Positions 17,003 to 26,023 of a DNA stretch of 64,000 bases are shown here, piece after piece. This DNA is from JAWLBY01 sp041687455. GTDB lineage: Bacteria; Pseudomonadota; Gammaproteobacteria; Xanthomonadales; Xanthomonadaceae. Both the position numbers and the translations under genes were made by a program. Position 1 is the first letter of the stretch; each line of letters opens with the position of its first letter. The DNA lies in the NCBI GenBank assembly GCA_041687455.1, contig JAWLBY010000009.1, positions 62,001-126,000 of the forward strand, read 5' to 3'. A model generated the notes under the pieces. The model had not been told where the DNA came from and did not search any database. It was given only the letters and a program-made list of their open reading frames with translations.

Positions 17003-19467
17003 GCATCCTGACACCGTTCCTCGCCCTGCTGGTGGCCGGCCTCCTGGCCGCCTACCTGCGGGTATCGCTGAAGATCTGGGCGATCGTCACCGCCGCCGCA
17101 CTCGCGATCGGTCTCGCGCTCGGCGGCGGCATCGTCGCGACGATCGTCGCCGCGGCGATCTATGCCGTGATCGCCGGCCCGCTGCTGCACACGCCGACTC
17201 GGCGCAGCCGGCTGACCGCGCCGCTGCTGAAGATCTACAGCAGGATGCTGCCGCAACTGTCCGACACCGAGCGCACCGCGCTCGAGGCCGGCACGGTCGG
17301 CTGGGAAGGCGAGCTGTTTTCGGGCATGCCGCAATGGAAGCAGTTGCTGTCGCAGCCGAAGCCGGAATTGAGTGCGGAAGAACGCGCATTCCTCGACGGC
17401 CCGGTCGAGGAGGTCTGCAAGATGACCAACGACTGGGACATCACGCACAACCGCAACGACCTGCCGCCGGAGATCTGGGACTACCTGTCCAAGCACCGCT
17501 TCTTCGGCATGATCATCCCGAAGCAGTACGGCGGCCTCGGCTTTTCGGCGCTGGCGCATCACAAGGTGATCCAGAAGCTCGCCTCGATCTCGTCGACGCT
17601 GTCGTCGACGGTCGGCGTGCCGAACTCGCTCGGCCCGGCCGAGCTGCTGCTGCACTACGGCACCGACGAACAGAAGAACCACTACCTGCCGCGGCTGGCC
17701 GACGGCCGCGAGATTCCGTGCTTCGCACTGACCGGCCCGAGCGCCGGCTCCGATGCGACGTCGATCCCGGACTATGGCATCGTCTGCGAAGGCGAGTGGG
17801 CCGGCGCCAAGGTGCTCGGCGTGCGGCTGACCTTCGACAAGCGCTACATCACGCTGGCGCCGGTCGCGACCGTGATCGGCCTCGCGTTCCGGCTGCACGA
17901 TCCGGACGGGCTGCTCGGCGACGTCGAGGATCGCGGCATCACGCTGGCACTGGTGCCGCGCGACACGCCGAAGCTCGAGATCGGCCGCCGCCACTTCCCG
18001 TTGAACTGCGCGTTCCAGAACGGCCCGGTGCGCGGCCGCGACGTGTTCATCCCACTGTCGCAACTGATCGGCGGCGAGGACTTCATCGGCCAGGGCTGGC
18101 GCATGCTGGTCGAGTGCCTGTCGGTCGGTCGCGCGATCACGCTGCCGTCGACCGCCAGTGGCGCATCGAGGCTGGCTGCCGTCGTTACCGGCGCGTACTC
18201 GCGGGTCCGCAAGCAGTTCGGCCTGCCGATCGGCCGCTTCGAGGGCGTCGAGGACGCGCTCGGCCGGATCGCCGGCTACAGCTACACGATCTCGGCGCTG
18301 GCCGAAGCGACCGCCGCGGCGGTCGATCGCGGCGAGAAGCCGGCAGTGCCGTCGGCGATCGCGAAATACCACTGCACCGAGATGGCGCGTGAGGTCGGTC
18401 GCGACGCGATGGACATCCACGGTGGCAAGGGCATCATCCTCGGCCCGCGCAACTATCTCGGCCGCGGCTGGCAGGCGGCGCCGATCTCGATCACGGTCGA
18501 GGGCGCGAACATCATGACCCGTTCGCTGATGATCTTCGGCCAGGGCGCGATCCGCTGCCATCCGTGGGTACTGCGCGAGATGCAGGCGGCGCAGCATCCC
18601 GACCCGGACACCCGGCTGCGCGAGTTCGACCGCGCACTGTTCGGCCACATCGGTTTCGCGGTCTCCAACGCGGTGCGCTCGCTGATCCTCGGCCTGACCG
18701 GCGCGCGAATCGGCGCGGCGCCAGGTGACGCCTACACACGGCGCTATTACCGCAAGTTGAACCGTTACTCGGCCAACCTTGCGCTGGTCGCCGACACCTC
18801 GATGCTGCTGCTCGGCGGCAAGCTGAAGTTCAAGGAGAAATTGTCGGCGCGGCTCGGCGACGTGCTTTCGCAGCTCTATATCGCCAGCGCACTGCTCAAG
18901 CGCTACGAGGATCGTGATCGGCCGGCCGGCGAGCGACCGCTGCTGGCCTGGGCCTTCCATCATTCCGCGTACCGGATCGAGGAAGCGCTGTCGACTGCGC
19001 TGCGCAACTTCCCGATCCGCTGGGCCGGCTATCTGTTGTGGATGCTGGTGTTCCCGTGGGGCCGCCGCGCACAGGCGCCGTCGGACCGGCTCGGCCATCG
19101 CGCCGCGACGATCCTGATGAATCCGTCCGACACTCGCGACCGGATCGGCGAAGGCGTGTTCCTGACTCCGACCGCGAACAATCCGGCTGGCCGGATCGAT
19201 GCCGCGCTGGCCAAGGTCATCGCCGCCGAGCCGGTCGAGCGCAAGTTTGCCAAGCTGGTCAAGGCCGGCGAGCTGACCGCCATGGACATGGACGGACAAT
19301 TGCAGGAAGCGCAACTGAAGGGCCTGCTCAGCGGCGAGGACGTGGCGACGCTGCGCGAACTGCATGCGCTGGTGTTCGACGCGATCACGGTCGACGATTT
19401 CGATCCGGCCGAGCTGCAGTCGGCGGCGATGTGCCGGCAGCAGGACGGCAAGCGGGCGGCCGCCTGA
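16999..19467 (+). CDS. fadE: Acyl-CoA dehydrogenase FadE
   Basis: This 822-residue FadE-type flavoenzyme catalyses the first step of beta-oxidation, acyl-CoA to trans-2-enoyl-CoA. It has two N-terminal membrane helices (about 4-25 and 28-55), then the acyl-CoA dehydrogenase core. The core shows MTNDWDITHNRNDLPPE, HRFFGMIIPKQYGGLGFSA, VGVPNSLGPAELLLHYGT, IPCFALTGPSAGSDA and YLGRGWQAAPISITVEGAN. The DUF1974-type C-terminus is typical of FadE. Length matches E. coli FadE (about 814). The start is the ATG overlapping the hydrolase stop. It is transcribed from the TetR-regulated promoter and ends before a strong terminator hairpin. Confidence 0.95.
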   Translation: MSILTPFLALLVAGLLAAYLRVSLKIWAIVTAAALAIGLALGGGIVATIVAAAIYAVIAGPLLHTPTRRSRLTAPLLKIYSRMLPQLSDTERTALEAGTVGWEGELFSGMPQWKQLLSQPKPELSAEERAFLDGPVEEVCKMTNDWDITHNRNDLPPEIWDYLSKHRFFGMIIPKQYGGLGFSALAHHKVIQKLASISSTLSSTVGVPNSLGPAELLLHYGTDEQKNHYLPRLADGREIPCFALTGPSAGSDATSIPDYGIVCEGEWAGAKVLGVRLTFDKRYITLAPVATVIGLAFRLHDPDGLLGDVEDRGITLALVPRDTPKLEIGRRHFPLNCAFQNGPVRGRDVFIPLSQLIGGEDFIGQGWRMLVECLSVGRAITLPSTASGASRLAAVVTGAYSRVRKQFGLPIGRFEGVEDALGRIAGYSYTISALAEATAAAVDRGEKPAVPSAIAKYHCTEMAREVGRDAMDIHGGKGIILGPRNYLGRGWQAAPISITVEGANIMTRSLMIFGQGAIRCHPWVLREMQAAQHPDPDTRLREFDRALFGHIGFAVSNAVRSLILGLTGARIGAAPGDAYTRRYYRKLNRYSANLALVADTSMLLLGGKLKFKEKLSARLGDVLSQLYIASALLKRYEDRDRPAGERPLLAWAFHHSAYRIEEALSTALRNFPIRWAGYLLWMLVFPWGRRAQAPSDRLGHRAATILMNPSDTRDRIGEGVFLTPTANNPAGRIDAALAKVIAAEPVERKFAKLVKAGELTAMDMDGQLQEAQLKGLLSGEDVATLRELHALVFDAITVDDFDPAELQSAAMCRQQDGKRAAA

Positions 19468-19511
19468 GGTCGTCTCGAAGGCGGCCATCCGCTAACATCC
19501 CGATCGACGCT

Positions 19512-19542
19512 TGCGGCGGGCCTGGCCCGCCGCAGTGTTTTC
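19512..19542 (+). terminator. Terminator of the hydrolase-fadE operon
   Basis: A perfect 10-bp stem (TGCGGCGGGC with GCCCGCCGCA, 3-nt loop) is followed by GTGTTTT. It lies 45 bp after the fadE stop. Confidence 0.8.
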
Positions 19543-19574
19543 CGAGCCCCTCACGACGGACCGTGGACCGACCG

Positions 19575-20090
19575 ATGGCCGCCCCCGATGACTTGCCTCC
19601 AGTGCTGCGCCTGTATCGGCGCCTGGCACGACTTTCACCGGGCGGTCGCCTGTTCAGTTGGCTGATCTGCCGCCGCGCGCCGTACTTCGCGACGATCCGG
19701 CCGCGCATCACGACGCTCGACCGCGAGCACTGCATCGCCGAGATGCCGGACCGGCGTGCCGTGCACAACCATATCGGTACGGTTCACGCAATCGCGCTGT
19801 GCAACATCGCCGAGCTGACCGCCGGCGTCCTGACCGAAGCCTGCCTGCCGCGATCGATGCGCTGGATCCCGAAAGGCATGGAGGTCGAATACCTTGCACG
19901 GGCCAAGGGCACGATGCGGGCCGAGGCCCAGCCATCCATTCCTCCGGCCGAAGCCGACAGCGGCTACGAACTGCCGATCCGGGTCACCGTGCGCGACCGC
20001 GAAGACAGCGAGGTGTTCCGGGCCCGGGTCCGCATGTGGGTGACGCCGCGGATCGCACGCAGTCCACGCGGGCGGACGACGGCGGACTGA
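19575..20090 (+). CDS. DUF4442 hotdog-fold thioesterase-like protein
   Basis: This 171-residue protein matches the DUF4442/PaaI-like hotdog family: MPDRRAVHNHIGTVHAIALC on the central helix and MRWIPKGMEVEYLARAKGTM on the following strands. Such proteins usually hydrolyse acyl-CoA or acyl-ACP thioesters. The start chosen is the ATG at 19575, just after the terminator, where family similarity begins; upstream sequence in frame is the fadE shadow. It lies 107 bp past fadE, separated by a terminator, so it may have its own promoter. Its position still suggests a role in fatty-acid turnover. Confidence 0.8.
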   Translation: MAAPDDLPPVLRLYRRLARLSPGGRLFSWLICRRAPYFATIRPRITTLDREHCIAEMPDRRAVHNHIGTVHAIALCNIAELTAGVLTEACLPRSMRWIPKGMEVEYLARAKGTMRAEAQPSIPPAEADSGYELPIRVTVRDREDSEVFRARVRMWVTPRIARSPRGRTTAD

Positions 20091-20245
20091 ACCCCCCGCC
20101 GCCGCACCGTGCCGGCAGCCAGTGGCGTCCCGCCAATGGTTCCGAACCGGCTCCGGAGGGATTTCCTTCGAGGCAAGGTGCGAGTCACGACGAGCAACGC
20201 GGGATCAATCATTCGATGGTGTCCAGGGGACACCCGAGGCAGATG

Positions 20246-20265
20246 CCCCGCGGCAGAGCCGGGGG
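20246..20265. repeat. REP-like hairpin, copy 1
   Basis: CCCCGCGGCAGAGCCGGGGG folds into a GC-rich hairpin. It differs from copy 2 only by an extra CG in the left arm. Confidence 0.5.
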
Positions 20266-20493
20266 CTTTGGGTCGATGAGCCAATGTGGCTCGGCTCGGA
20301 GCCAGCAGCCGCGTTGACCAGGTCTCTGCTGGCGACTGCTTCGGGCTTGCGCCCGGATCGCGACAGCGGTGCCACCGTTCGTGTCGAGCTATCGAAACAC
20401 GAACGGCCGCAGCGGCGCGTCGGTTCGCCATTCACTACCTCAGGGCGAACGGCTCCGATTGGCACTGCCGGAAATGACCAACTGCCACCGCCG

Positions 20494-20511
20494 CCCCGGC
20501 AGAGCCGGGGG
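20494..20511. repeat. REP-like hairpin, copy 2
   Basis: CCCCGGC-AGA-GCCGGGG is a perfect 7-bp stem that lies 15 bp downstream of the gene ending at 20526. It could also slow or end transcription of that gene, although no T-tract follows. Confidence 0.5.
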
Positions 20512-20525
20512 ACTCCGGTGCTGCT

Positions 20526-21662
20526 TCAAAACTCGGGCTGCAGCAGAAGCCGCAGCCGCAGCGCGGTCAGGTAGTACTCGGTCAGGCCTTCGAAGGCCGA
20601 GTCGGTGCCCGCCAGCACCCAGATCCGGCCTTCCGCATCGCTGCGGGCAGCCAGCGGCCGGGTCGTGACCAGCGTCTTGAGCTGCCACTGCGCGGCCGAC
20701 AGGTCCTCGCAACTCTGTCGATTGGCCAGCGTGCCGACCACGTGGACCTGCGGGCCGTCCTGCGACTGCGAACCGATGTCGATATTGGCGCGCAGCATCG
20801 TCTCGGGACCCTCATCGACCGCGACGGCCTCCGGCTTCTGGCCGACCACGCCGAGCTTGACGTACACCGAGTCGCCCGGCGATCCACCGACCCCGGCACA
20901 GCCCGACGGCACGTTGCTGGCCAGCTCCAGCTCGACCTCGGCCCGGTAGACGCGGTCGGGCAGCAGCCCGCCGACCGGCGCCGTGATCAGCATTGCCAGA
21001 TCGTCGGACCGGTTGTGGCCGGTCAGGCGCAGACCGCGCCGACGACCGAGCGGGTCCGGCAACGTCTCGTAATCGAAGTCCAGCTCGTAGATGTCCTGGC
21101 CCTGCGCCGGCAGGTCGACGAACAGCGGCGTGAACTGGTGCGCGCCACGCTCGAAGAAGTAACTGCGCTGTTCGACGAACTGCTCCTCGGCCATGCAGCG
21201 CTGACCCTGCAGTGCGGTCAGCCGGGACAACGGCAGCGAGCCGCCGCCGTAGGCCGGGTCGAGCGCCTGCCAGCGCAGCTCGGCGGTATCGCAACCAGCC
21301 ACCTCGATCTCGATCGAGCCCCACGGCGCGACGACGACCTGCTCCGGGTCGAACGCCGGCGGAAAGTGGCCGCCGGCCACGGTCGACAGCGTTCCGGTCA
21401 TTTTCCAGTCGCCGAGGTCAAGCACGCCGTACAACCAGGCCGGCCGGCCCTGCGGATCGAACGTGAACCACGCGACCGCCGCACGGCCGCCATCGAGTAC
21501 TTCGACGAACAGGCCGTGGCCGCTCTGCTCCGGGTTGTACCAGCTCCCGCTGAAGTCGCCGGTCAGGCCCATCGGGTTGTACTCCGGGATGTGCTGCGAC
21601 GACGCCGGGGCGCAGATCAGGCACGACAACAACAGCGTGGCAAGGTGACGCGGAAACTTCAT
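20526..21662 (-). CDS. Secreted protein of unknown function
   Basis: This 378-residue exported protein has a signal peptide MKFPRHLATLLLSCLICAPA; cleavage near ASS-Q is likely, although LLSC resembles a weak lipobox. The N-terminal third carries the motif GSWYNPEQSGHGLFVEVL followed by AVAWFTFDPQGRPAWLYGV. This 'W-Y-x-P-x-x-S-G-x-G' module recurs in many secreted proteins of Xanthomonadales and related bacteria, with unknown role. The C-terminal half is beta-rich with two or three Cys and no enzyme motif. The ATG at 21660-21662 was chosen because it begins the signal peptide; the frame upstream is not family-like. It lies downstream of relA on the same strand but is probably independent. Confidence 0.7.
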   Translation of the reverse strand: MKFPRHLATLLLSCLICAPASSQHIPEYNPMGLTGDFSGSWYNPEQSGHGLFVEVLDGGRAAVAWFTFDPQGRPAWLYGVLDLGDWKMTGTLSTVAGGHFPPAFDPEQVVVAPWGSIEIEVAGCDTAELRWQALDPAYGGGSLPLSRLTALQGQRCMAEEQFVEQRSYFFERGAHQFTPLFVDLPAQGQDIYELDFDYETLPDPLGRRRGLRLTGHNRSDDLAMLITAPVGGLLPDRVYRAEVELELASNVPSGCAGVGGSPGDSVYVKLGVVGQKPEAVAVDEGPETMLRANIDIGSQSQDGPQVHVVGTLANRQSCEDLSAAQWQLKTLVTTRPLAARSDAEGRIWVLAGTDSAFEGLTEYYLTALRLRLLLQPEF

Positions 21663-21766
21663 TCGAATGGCTCCAGATTGGGTGTCCTTGTTTGACGGGC
21701 AAACGGACACGACCGTCTCAGCGACGGCGGATGCCACTCATGAGTCATTCAGCGTCGCGGCACCGA

Positions 21767-23899
21767 TCACGGCGTGCGCCGCACCTCGGTCACGCCGGGC
21801 ACGCCGGCCATCCGCGCCAGCAGGTGCCCGAGCTGGTCGAAGTCGGTCACCTTCAGAGAGAACTTCAGCTCGGCCGACGCGGTGTCCGGATCGACCCGGC
21901 TGTTGAGGCCGAGGATGTGCGCGTTGCTGGTGCCGATGATGTTGGTCAGATCCTTGATCAGCCACTTGCGGTCGAACGCATGCACGGTGACGTCGACGCC
22001 GAAACTCTGGCCGCCGGCCTTGCCCCACTCGACCGGCAGCATGCGCTCCGGATGGGCTGCGATCAGCCGCTCGACCGACGGACAGCCTTCGCGGTGGATG
22101 CTGACACCGCGGCCCTTGGTCAGATAGCCGACGATCGAGTCGCCGGAGACCGGTTGGCAGCAACGGGCGAGCTGGGTCAGCAGGTTGCCGACACCTTCGA
22201 TCGTGAAGCCGGTGGCCGGTTTCGGCGGTTTGGCGAGCGGCGCCGTTCGCGCCGGTTCCGGCTGGCTGGCCTCGTGCAGTGCGCGGGCGACCTGGGCCGG
22301 GCCGATGTCGCCAAGCGCGACCGCGACGTACAGCTCGTCGAGCTTCTGCAACTTCAATCGCGGCAACGCCTGGACCAGATCGGCCGGAGACAGCGCCAGC
22401 CGCCGCAGCTCGCGCTCGAGCACCTCGCGCCCCTCGCTGATGTTGCGGGCGAGGTCGAGCCGGTGGAACCAGGCGCGGACCTTGTCGCGGGCACGGGCAC
22501 TGGCGAGAAAACCGTTCTGGGCCAGCAGCCAGTCGCGCCGCGGTTCCGAGGTCTTGCCGGTCAGGATCTCGATCCGGTCGCCGGTCCGCGGCTGGTGGTT
22601 CAGCGGCACGATCCGGCCGTTGACCTTGGCGCCCCGACAGCGGTGCCCGACTTCGGTGTGCACGTGATAGGCGAAATCGAGCACCGTGCCGCCGCGTGGC
22701 AGATCGATGACCTGGCCTTGCGGGGTCAGCACGTAGATCCGGTCCTCGACCAGCGCGGTCGACAGTTCGGCAGCCAGCGCCGCGTCTTCGTCGGATTCCT
22801 TGCCGTCGCCGTCGCGGCCTTCGAGCAACTGCCGCATCCAGGCGATCTTGCGCTCGAGGTCGGCGTCGGCGCCGCCGCCTTCCTTGTAGCGCCAGTGCGC
22901 TGCGACGCCGAGCTCGGCATGCTCGTGCATCTCGCGGGTGCGGATCTGGATCTCGACCGTGCGGCCGTCCGGTGCGGCCACCGCGGTATGCAGCGAACGG
23001 TAGTTGTTGCCTTTGGGATTCGCGATGTAGTCGTCGAACTCGGCCGGAATCGGCGTCCAGGTGCCATGCACGATGCCAAGCGCGGCGTAACAGTCGGCGA
23101 CGCTGTCGACCAGCACCCGGACCGCGCGGATGTCGTACAGCTCGGAGAACGGCACGCCCTTGCGCTGCATCTTCTTCCAGATGCTGTAGATGTGCTTGGG
23201 CCGTCCGGCGACTTCGCCGTGGATGCCGGCGTCAGCGAGCGCAGCGCGCAGGCGCGCCTTGAAATCCTCGATGAAGCGCTCGCGGTCGACCCGCCGCTCG
23301 TCGAGCAGCCGGGCGATCCGCTTGTAGACGTCGGGCTGCAGGTAACGGAACGCGAGATCCTCGAGTTCCCACTTCAACTGCCAGATGCCGAGCCGGTTGG
23401 CGAGCGGCGAATGGATATCGGCGGTCAGTTGCGCCAGCCGCCGACGCTGCTCGTCCGGCAACGCGACCGCGAGCCGCATCTGTACGAGCTGGCGGGCGAG
23501 CAGGATCAGCACCACCCGCAAGTCGCGGATGATCGCCAGCAGCAGTCGCCGCAGGCCCTCGACACCGGACTTGCCACCGGCCTGGGCATAGATCGACCAG
23601 ACCTTCTCGGCCTCGCGCTGGCCGGCCAGCAGGTTGGCGACCGGTTCGGTCAGCGCCAGCGAGCCCGGCAGCGGCTCGCCGCAGTCGTACAGCAACGCGG
23701 CAGCCAGCGTCTCGGCGTCGGCGTTGAGCTCGTCGAGCAGATCGAGCGTTTGCACGACTTCCGCTTCACGCCCGGCGCCGGCGGCGGCCAGTTGGCCACC
23801 GGCCCAATCGAGAATCGGCGCCGGCACCATCGGTGATTCTGGAGGCCTGCCGGTCACCCACGCCGACAGCCGCTCGACCTGCACGTCACTGCGCTTCAT
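21767..23899 (-). CDS. relA: (p)ppGpp synthetase RelA
   Basis: This 710-residue enzyme makes (p)ppGpp from ATP and GTP/GDP on stalled ribosomes. The N-terminal hydrolase HD motif has decayed (ALLYDCGEP instead of HDxxED), so it should be synthetase only. The synthetase domain has YDIRAVRVLV, the EFDD at about residues 287-290 characteristic of monofunctional RelA (SpoT has RxKD), NPKGNNYRSLHTAV, and QIRTREMHEHAELGVAAHW. TGS (VYVLTPQGQVIDLPRGGTVLD region), conserved-Cys and C-terminal ACT domains follow. Length is close to E. coli RelA (744). No spoT is in this window. Confidence 0.95.
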   Translation of the reverse strand: MKRSDVQVERLSAWVTGRPPESPMVPAPILDWAGGQLAAAGAGREAEVVQTLDLLDELNADAETLAAALLYDCGEPLPGSLALTEPVANLLAGQREAEKVWSIYAQAGGKSGVEGLRRLLLAIIRDLRVVLILLARQLVQMRLAVALPDEQRRRLAQLTADIHSPLANRLGIWQLKWELEDLAFRYLQPDVYKRIARLLDERRVDRERFIEDFKARLRAALADAGIHGEVAGRPKHIYSIWKKMQRKGVPFSELYDIRAVRVLVDSVADCYAALGIVHGTWTPIPAEFDDYIANPKGNNYRSLHTAVAAPDGRTVEIQIRTREMHEHAELGVAAHWRYKEGGGADADLERKIAWMRQLLEGRDGDGKESDEDAALAAELSTALVEDRIYVLTPQGQVIDLPRGGTVLDFAYHVHTEVGHRCRGAKVNGRIVPLNHQPRTGDRIEILTGKTSEPRRDWLLAQNGFLASARARDKVRAWFHRLDLARNISEGREVLERELRRLALSPADLVQALPRLKLQKLDELYVAVALGDIGPAQVARALHEASQPEPARTAPLAKPPKPATGFTIEGVGNLLTQLARCCQPVSGDSIVGYLTKGRGVSIHREGCPSVERLIAAHPERMLPVEWGKAGGQSFGVDVTVHAFDRKWLIKDLTNIIGTSNAHILGLNSRVDPDTASAELKFSLKVTDFDQLGHLLARMAGVPGVTEVRRTP

Positions 23900-23960
23900 G
23901 CGGGATCCGTTGCCGCGAGTCCGCCCGACCGCCCGCAGGCGGCATCAGCCCGCGCCGCGA

Positions 23961-25211
23961 TCAACTGACTGCGAAGTCGACCCACTTGGCGTTGTTGCCG
24001 AGCACGCCATCCGCAGCCGCCCCGAGCGAAGCCGGTTGCGGATCGACGAACGCGGCGTAGCCGACGTCGACGGTCTGTCCGGCGACGCCCGACGCGAGCT
24101 GCCGGTGCAAGGTCAGCCGCAGGCCCTCGCCGGCCCGCAGGGTCGGGATGTCGAAGCCCAGCGGGAACGACGGCGACGCCGGCAGCGCGGCACACGGGTT
24201 GCCGGCGGCATCGGCCGGCAGCGGCGTGCAGGTGATCGCATCGGTCCCGGCAACGACCCGCATCACGCTAATATCGGACGGTGTCCGCAGGTACTCGCGG
24301 ACCCGGACATCGGCGGCGTCGGTGCGCGACGGGTTGACGATCGTCAGCTCGACCCGCGCACCATCGCTGTCACCCGGAATCCGGACCGTCGAGCCATCGG
24401 CCGTGATCCAACCACCGCCGACACTCAGGTTCACGTCGGCCATCGACTCGATCGGTTCGAACGCCGAGAAGAACACCTGACCCGGCACCGCACCCGCGGC
24501 GCTGCGGCCCAACGCAAGGCCCGGCGACGTGCACTGCACCCGCTGCACGCCGGACGACGCCAGCTCCGAATGCATCCGCAGCTCGCGCCGCCCGCCGACC
24601 TCGGCCAAACGGTACTCGAGCCGGGCCACGCCGGTCAGCGGCGTGCCGCTGCCATTGGCATCGGTCAGCATCGCATCGATGCCGTCCGGATTCAGGCCGT
24701 AGCTCTCGCAACGGATCGGGTCCATCAGCGTCATGTCGACCACGACGGTCGGCTCGGTCGAACTCGGCAGCGTCGCATGCACGGCCTGGCCGATCCGCGA
24801 GCGCGCAGTCGGCTCACCGGTGGCACCAAGCGCGACCAGGTCCATCACGGTGGCGCCGCTCGAGATGCAGTTGCTGCTGGTGACGCCGGTCAGTGCGATC
24901 GAGAACGTGCCGGTGGTCGGCGCATAACCGATCGTGCCGTTGCCGCTCTCGACGATCTCGTAACGGCGGCCGTCGAGGTCGAGCTGCATCTTGCCTGCGG
25001 TCGGCGTCGAAGCGGTGCCGCATTCGAAGTTGCCGGCCAGCGAACGCGCATAGAGCAGTTTGCTGCCCGGGGTGAAGCGCACTTCACTGAGCGGAATGGT
25101 CGCCGGTGCACCGCTGATGTCCAGTTGCGGATCGAGCGCGGCAGCGGTTCCGGTCAACGCGAGCAGGATCGCGGCGCTGAGCGCCCGGCGGCTCCCGGAG
25201 AACTGATTCAT
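23961..25211 (-). CDS. Secreted beta-rich protein of unknown function
   Basis: This 416-residue exported protein begins at the ATG at 25209-25211, preceded by GGAG. The signal peptide core is ALSAAILLALTGTAAAL. The mature part is rich in Ser, Thr, Gly and Val. The C-terminal third (WITADGSTVRIPGDSDGARV, LTIVNPSRTDAADVRV, DVGYAAFVDPQ) resembles an Ig-like DUF11-type domain. There are several paired Cys (residues near CGTAS, SSNCIS, RCESYG, VQCTSP) that could form disulfides. Two small hairpins lie in its leader (25230-25243 and about 25250-25268). No partner gene or function can be assigned. Confidence 0.65.
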   Translation of the reverse strand: MNQFSGSRRALSAAILLALTGTAAALDPQLDISGAPATIPLSEVRFTPGSKLLYARSLAGNFECGTASTPTAGKMQLDLDGRRYEIVESGNGTIGYAPTTGTFSIALTGVTSSNCISSGATVMDLVALGATGEPTARSRIGQAVHATLPSSTEPTVVVDMTLMDPIRCESYGLNPDGIDAMLTDANGSGTPLTGVARLEYRLAEVGGRRELRMHSELASSGVQRVQCTSPGLALGRSAAGAVPGQVFFSAFEPIESMADVNLSVGGGWITADGSTVRIPGDSDGARVELTIVNPSRTDAADVRVREYLRTPSDISVMRVVAGTDAITCTPLPADAAGNPCAALPASPSFPLGFDIPTLRAGEGLRLTLHRQLASGVAGQTVDVGYAAFVDPQPASLGAAADGVLGNNAKWVDFAVS

Positions 25212-25494
25212 TCGTTCGAACTCCATGCTGGCCCGAAAGGGCCGGGGCCGGCTCCCTTCGGGAACGGCTGGACAGCAACAGTACGTAAATCGGCAATGAA
25301 TTGTAACGGCCCCGTCTGTGGCAACGTTAACCTCCCATTAGCCCCAACCGACCACTCGTGCGCGACTGGCGGTGAGTACCGGGCAGCCGCGGCATCCCCG
25401 ACCGGGCCGCCGGCGGCTGCGACCGACCGGGTTCAGGCGCGGGCTGGCGGCAGGGTACACTGCGCGCCCTTGATCGAGTCGCGGGAGTTCCGTC

Positions 25495-25965
25495 GTGCGT
25501 CGAGTCGCTGGATTGCTGCTGTCCCTGTTCCTGCTCGGCCCGGTAGCAGCCGAGGAATTTTCATCGCTCGAGGAGCGCATGAGCGCGGCCGACTTCCGCG
25601 CCGCCGGGCTCGACAAGCTGAGCGCCGACGAACTGGCCCGGCTCAACGACTGGCTGCGCCGGCAGGCCAGCGGCGCCACTGCTGCGGTACTGCCGTCGGC
25701 GACCGAGGACCGGCGCGGCTTCAGCGATGGCTACGGCAAGGACGACGCGATCGTCTCGAGCATCGAAGGCGAGTTCCGCGGCTGGAAGGGCAAGGGCGAG
25801 CGTTTCCACCTCGCCAACGGACAGGTCTGGGAAACCACCGAATCGACGCTGCTCGCGGTTCTGGTCCAGAACCCGAGCGTGCGGATCGAGCCGGGGTTCA
25901 TGGACGCCTGGTACTTCTCGATCGCCGGCTACAACAAGCGCGTGCGCGTGAAGCGGGTGCGCTGA
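25495..25965 (+). CDS. Small exported protein, conserved hypothetical
   Basis: This 156-residue protein has a signal peptide (VRRVAGLLLSLFLLGPVAA-EE) and a helical segment, FSSLEERMSAADFRAAGLDK, followed by LSADELARLNDWLRRQ. The C-terminal part is beta-rich and contains GEFRGWKGKGERFHLANGQV, WETTESTLLAVLVQNPSVRI and AWYFSIAGYNKRVRVKRV. That layout is seen in uncharacterised Xanthomonadales periplasmic proteins. The GTG start at 25495 follows GGGAG by 7 nt, and a TACACT hexamer at 25456-25461 may be its -10 box. It is convergent with hrpA. The function is unknown. Confidence 0.7.
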   Translation: MRRVAGLLLSLFLLGPVAAEEFSSLEERMSAADFRAAGLDKLSADELARLNDWLRRQASGATAAVLPSATEDRRGFSDGYGKDDAIVSSIEGEFRGWKGKGERFHLANGQVWETTESTLLAVLVQNPSVRIEPGFMDAWYFSIAGYNKRVRVKRVR

Positions 25966-26023
25966 GGCGCGCCGGCCTCGGCCCGACCTTCGCGCCTGAT
26001 GCCGCCGGCCCGGAACGACCGGG

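Larger units (their letters stand above)
20091..20525. other. Non-coding spacer with hairpin repeats
   Basis: I see no convincing gene in these 435 bp. The spacer contains two copies of a palindromic repeat (20246-20265 and 20494-20511). A segment at about 20441-20466 containing CTCAGGGCGAACGG resembles one at 48776-48800 (CTCAGGACGAACGG). It looks like an accumulation site for REP-type repeats between convergent genes. Confidence 0.5.

Noticed and set aside
16750..19488. Long minus-strand open frame opposite fadE
   Set aside because: Antisense shadow of a strongly conserved acyl-CoA dehydrogenase; no ribosome site and no domain.
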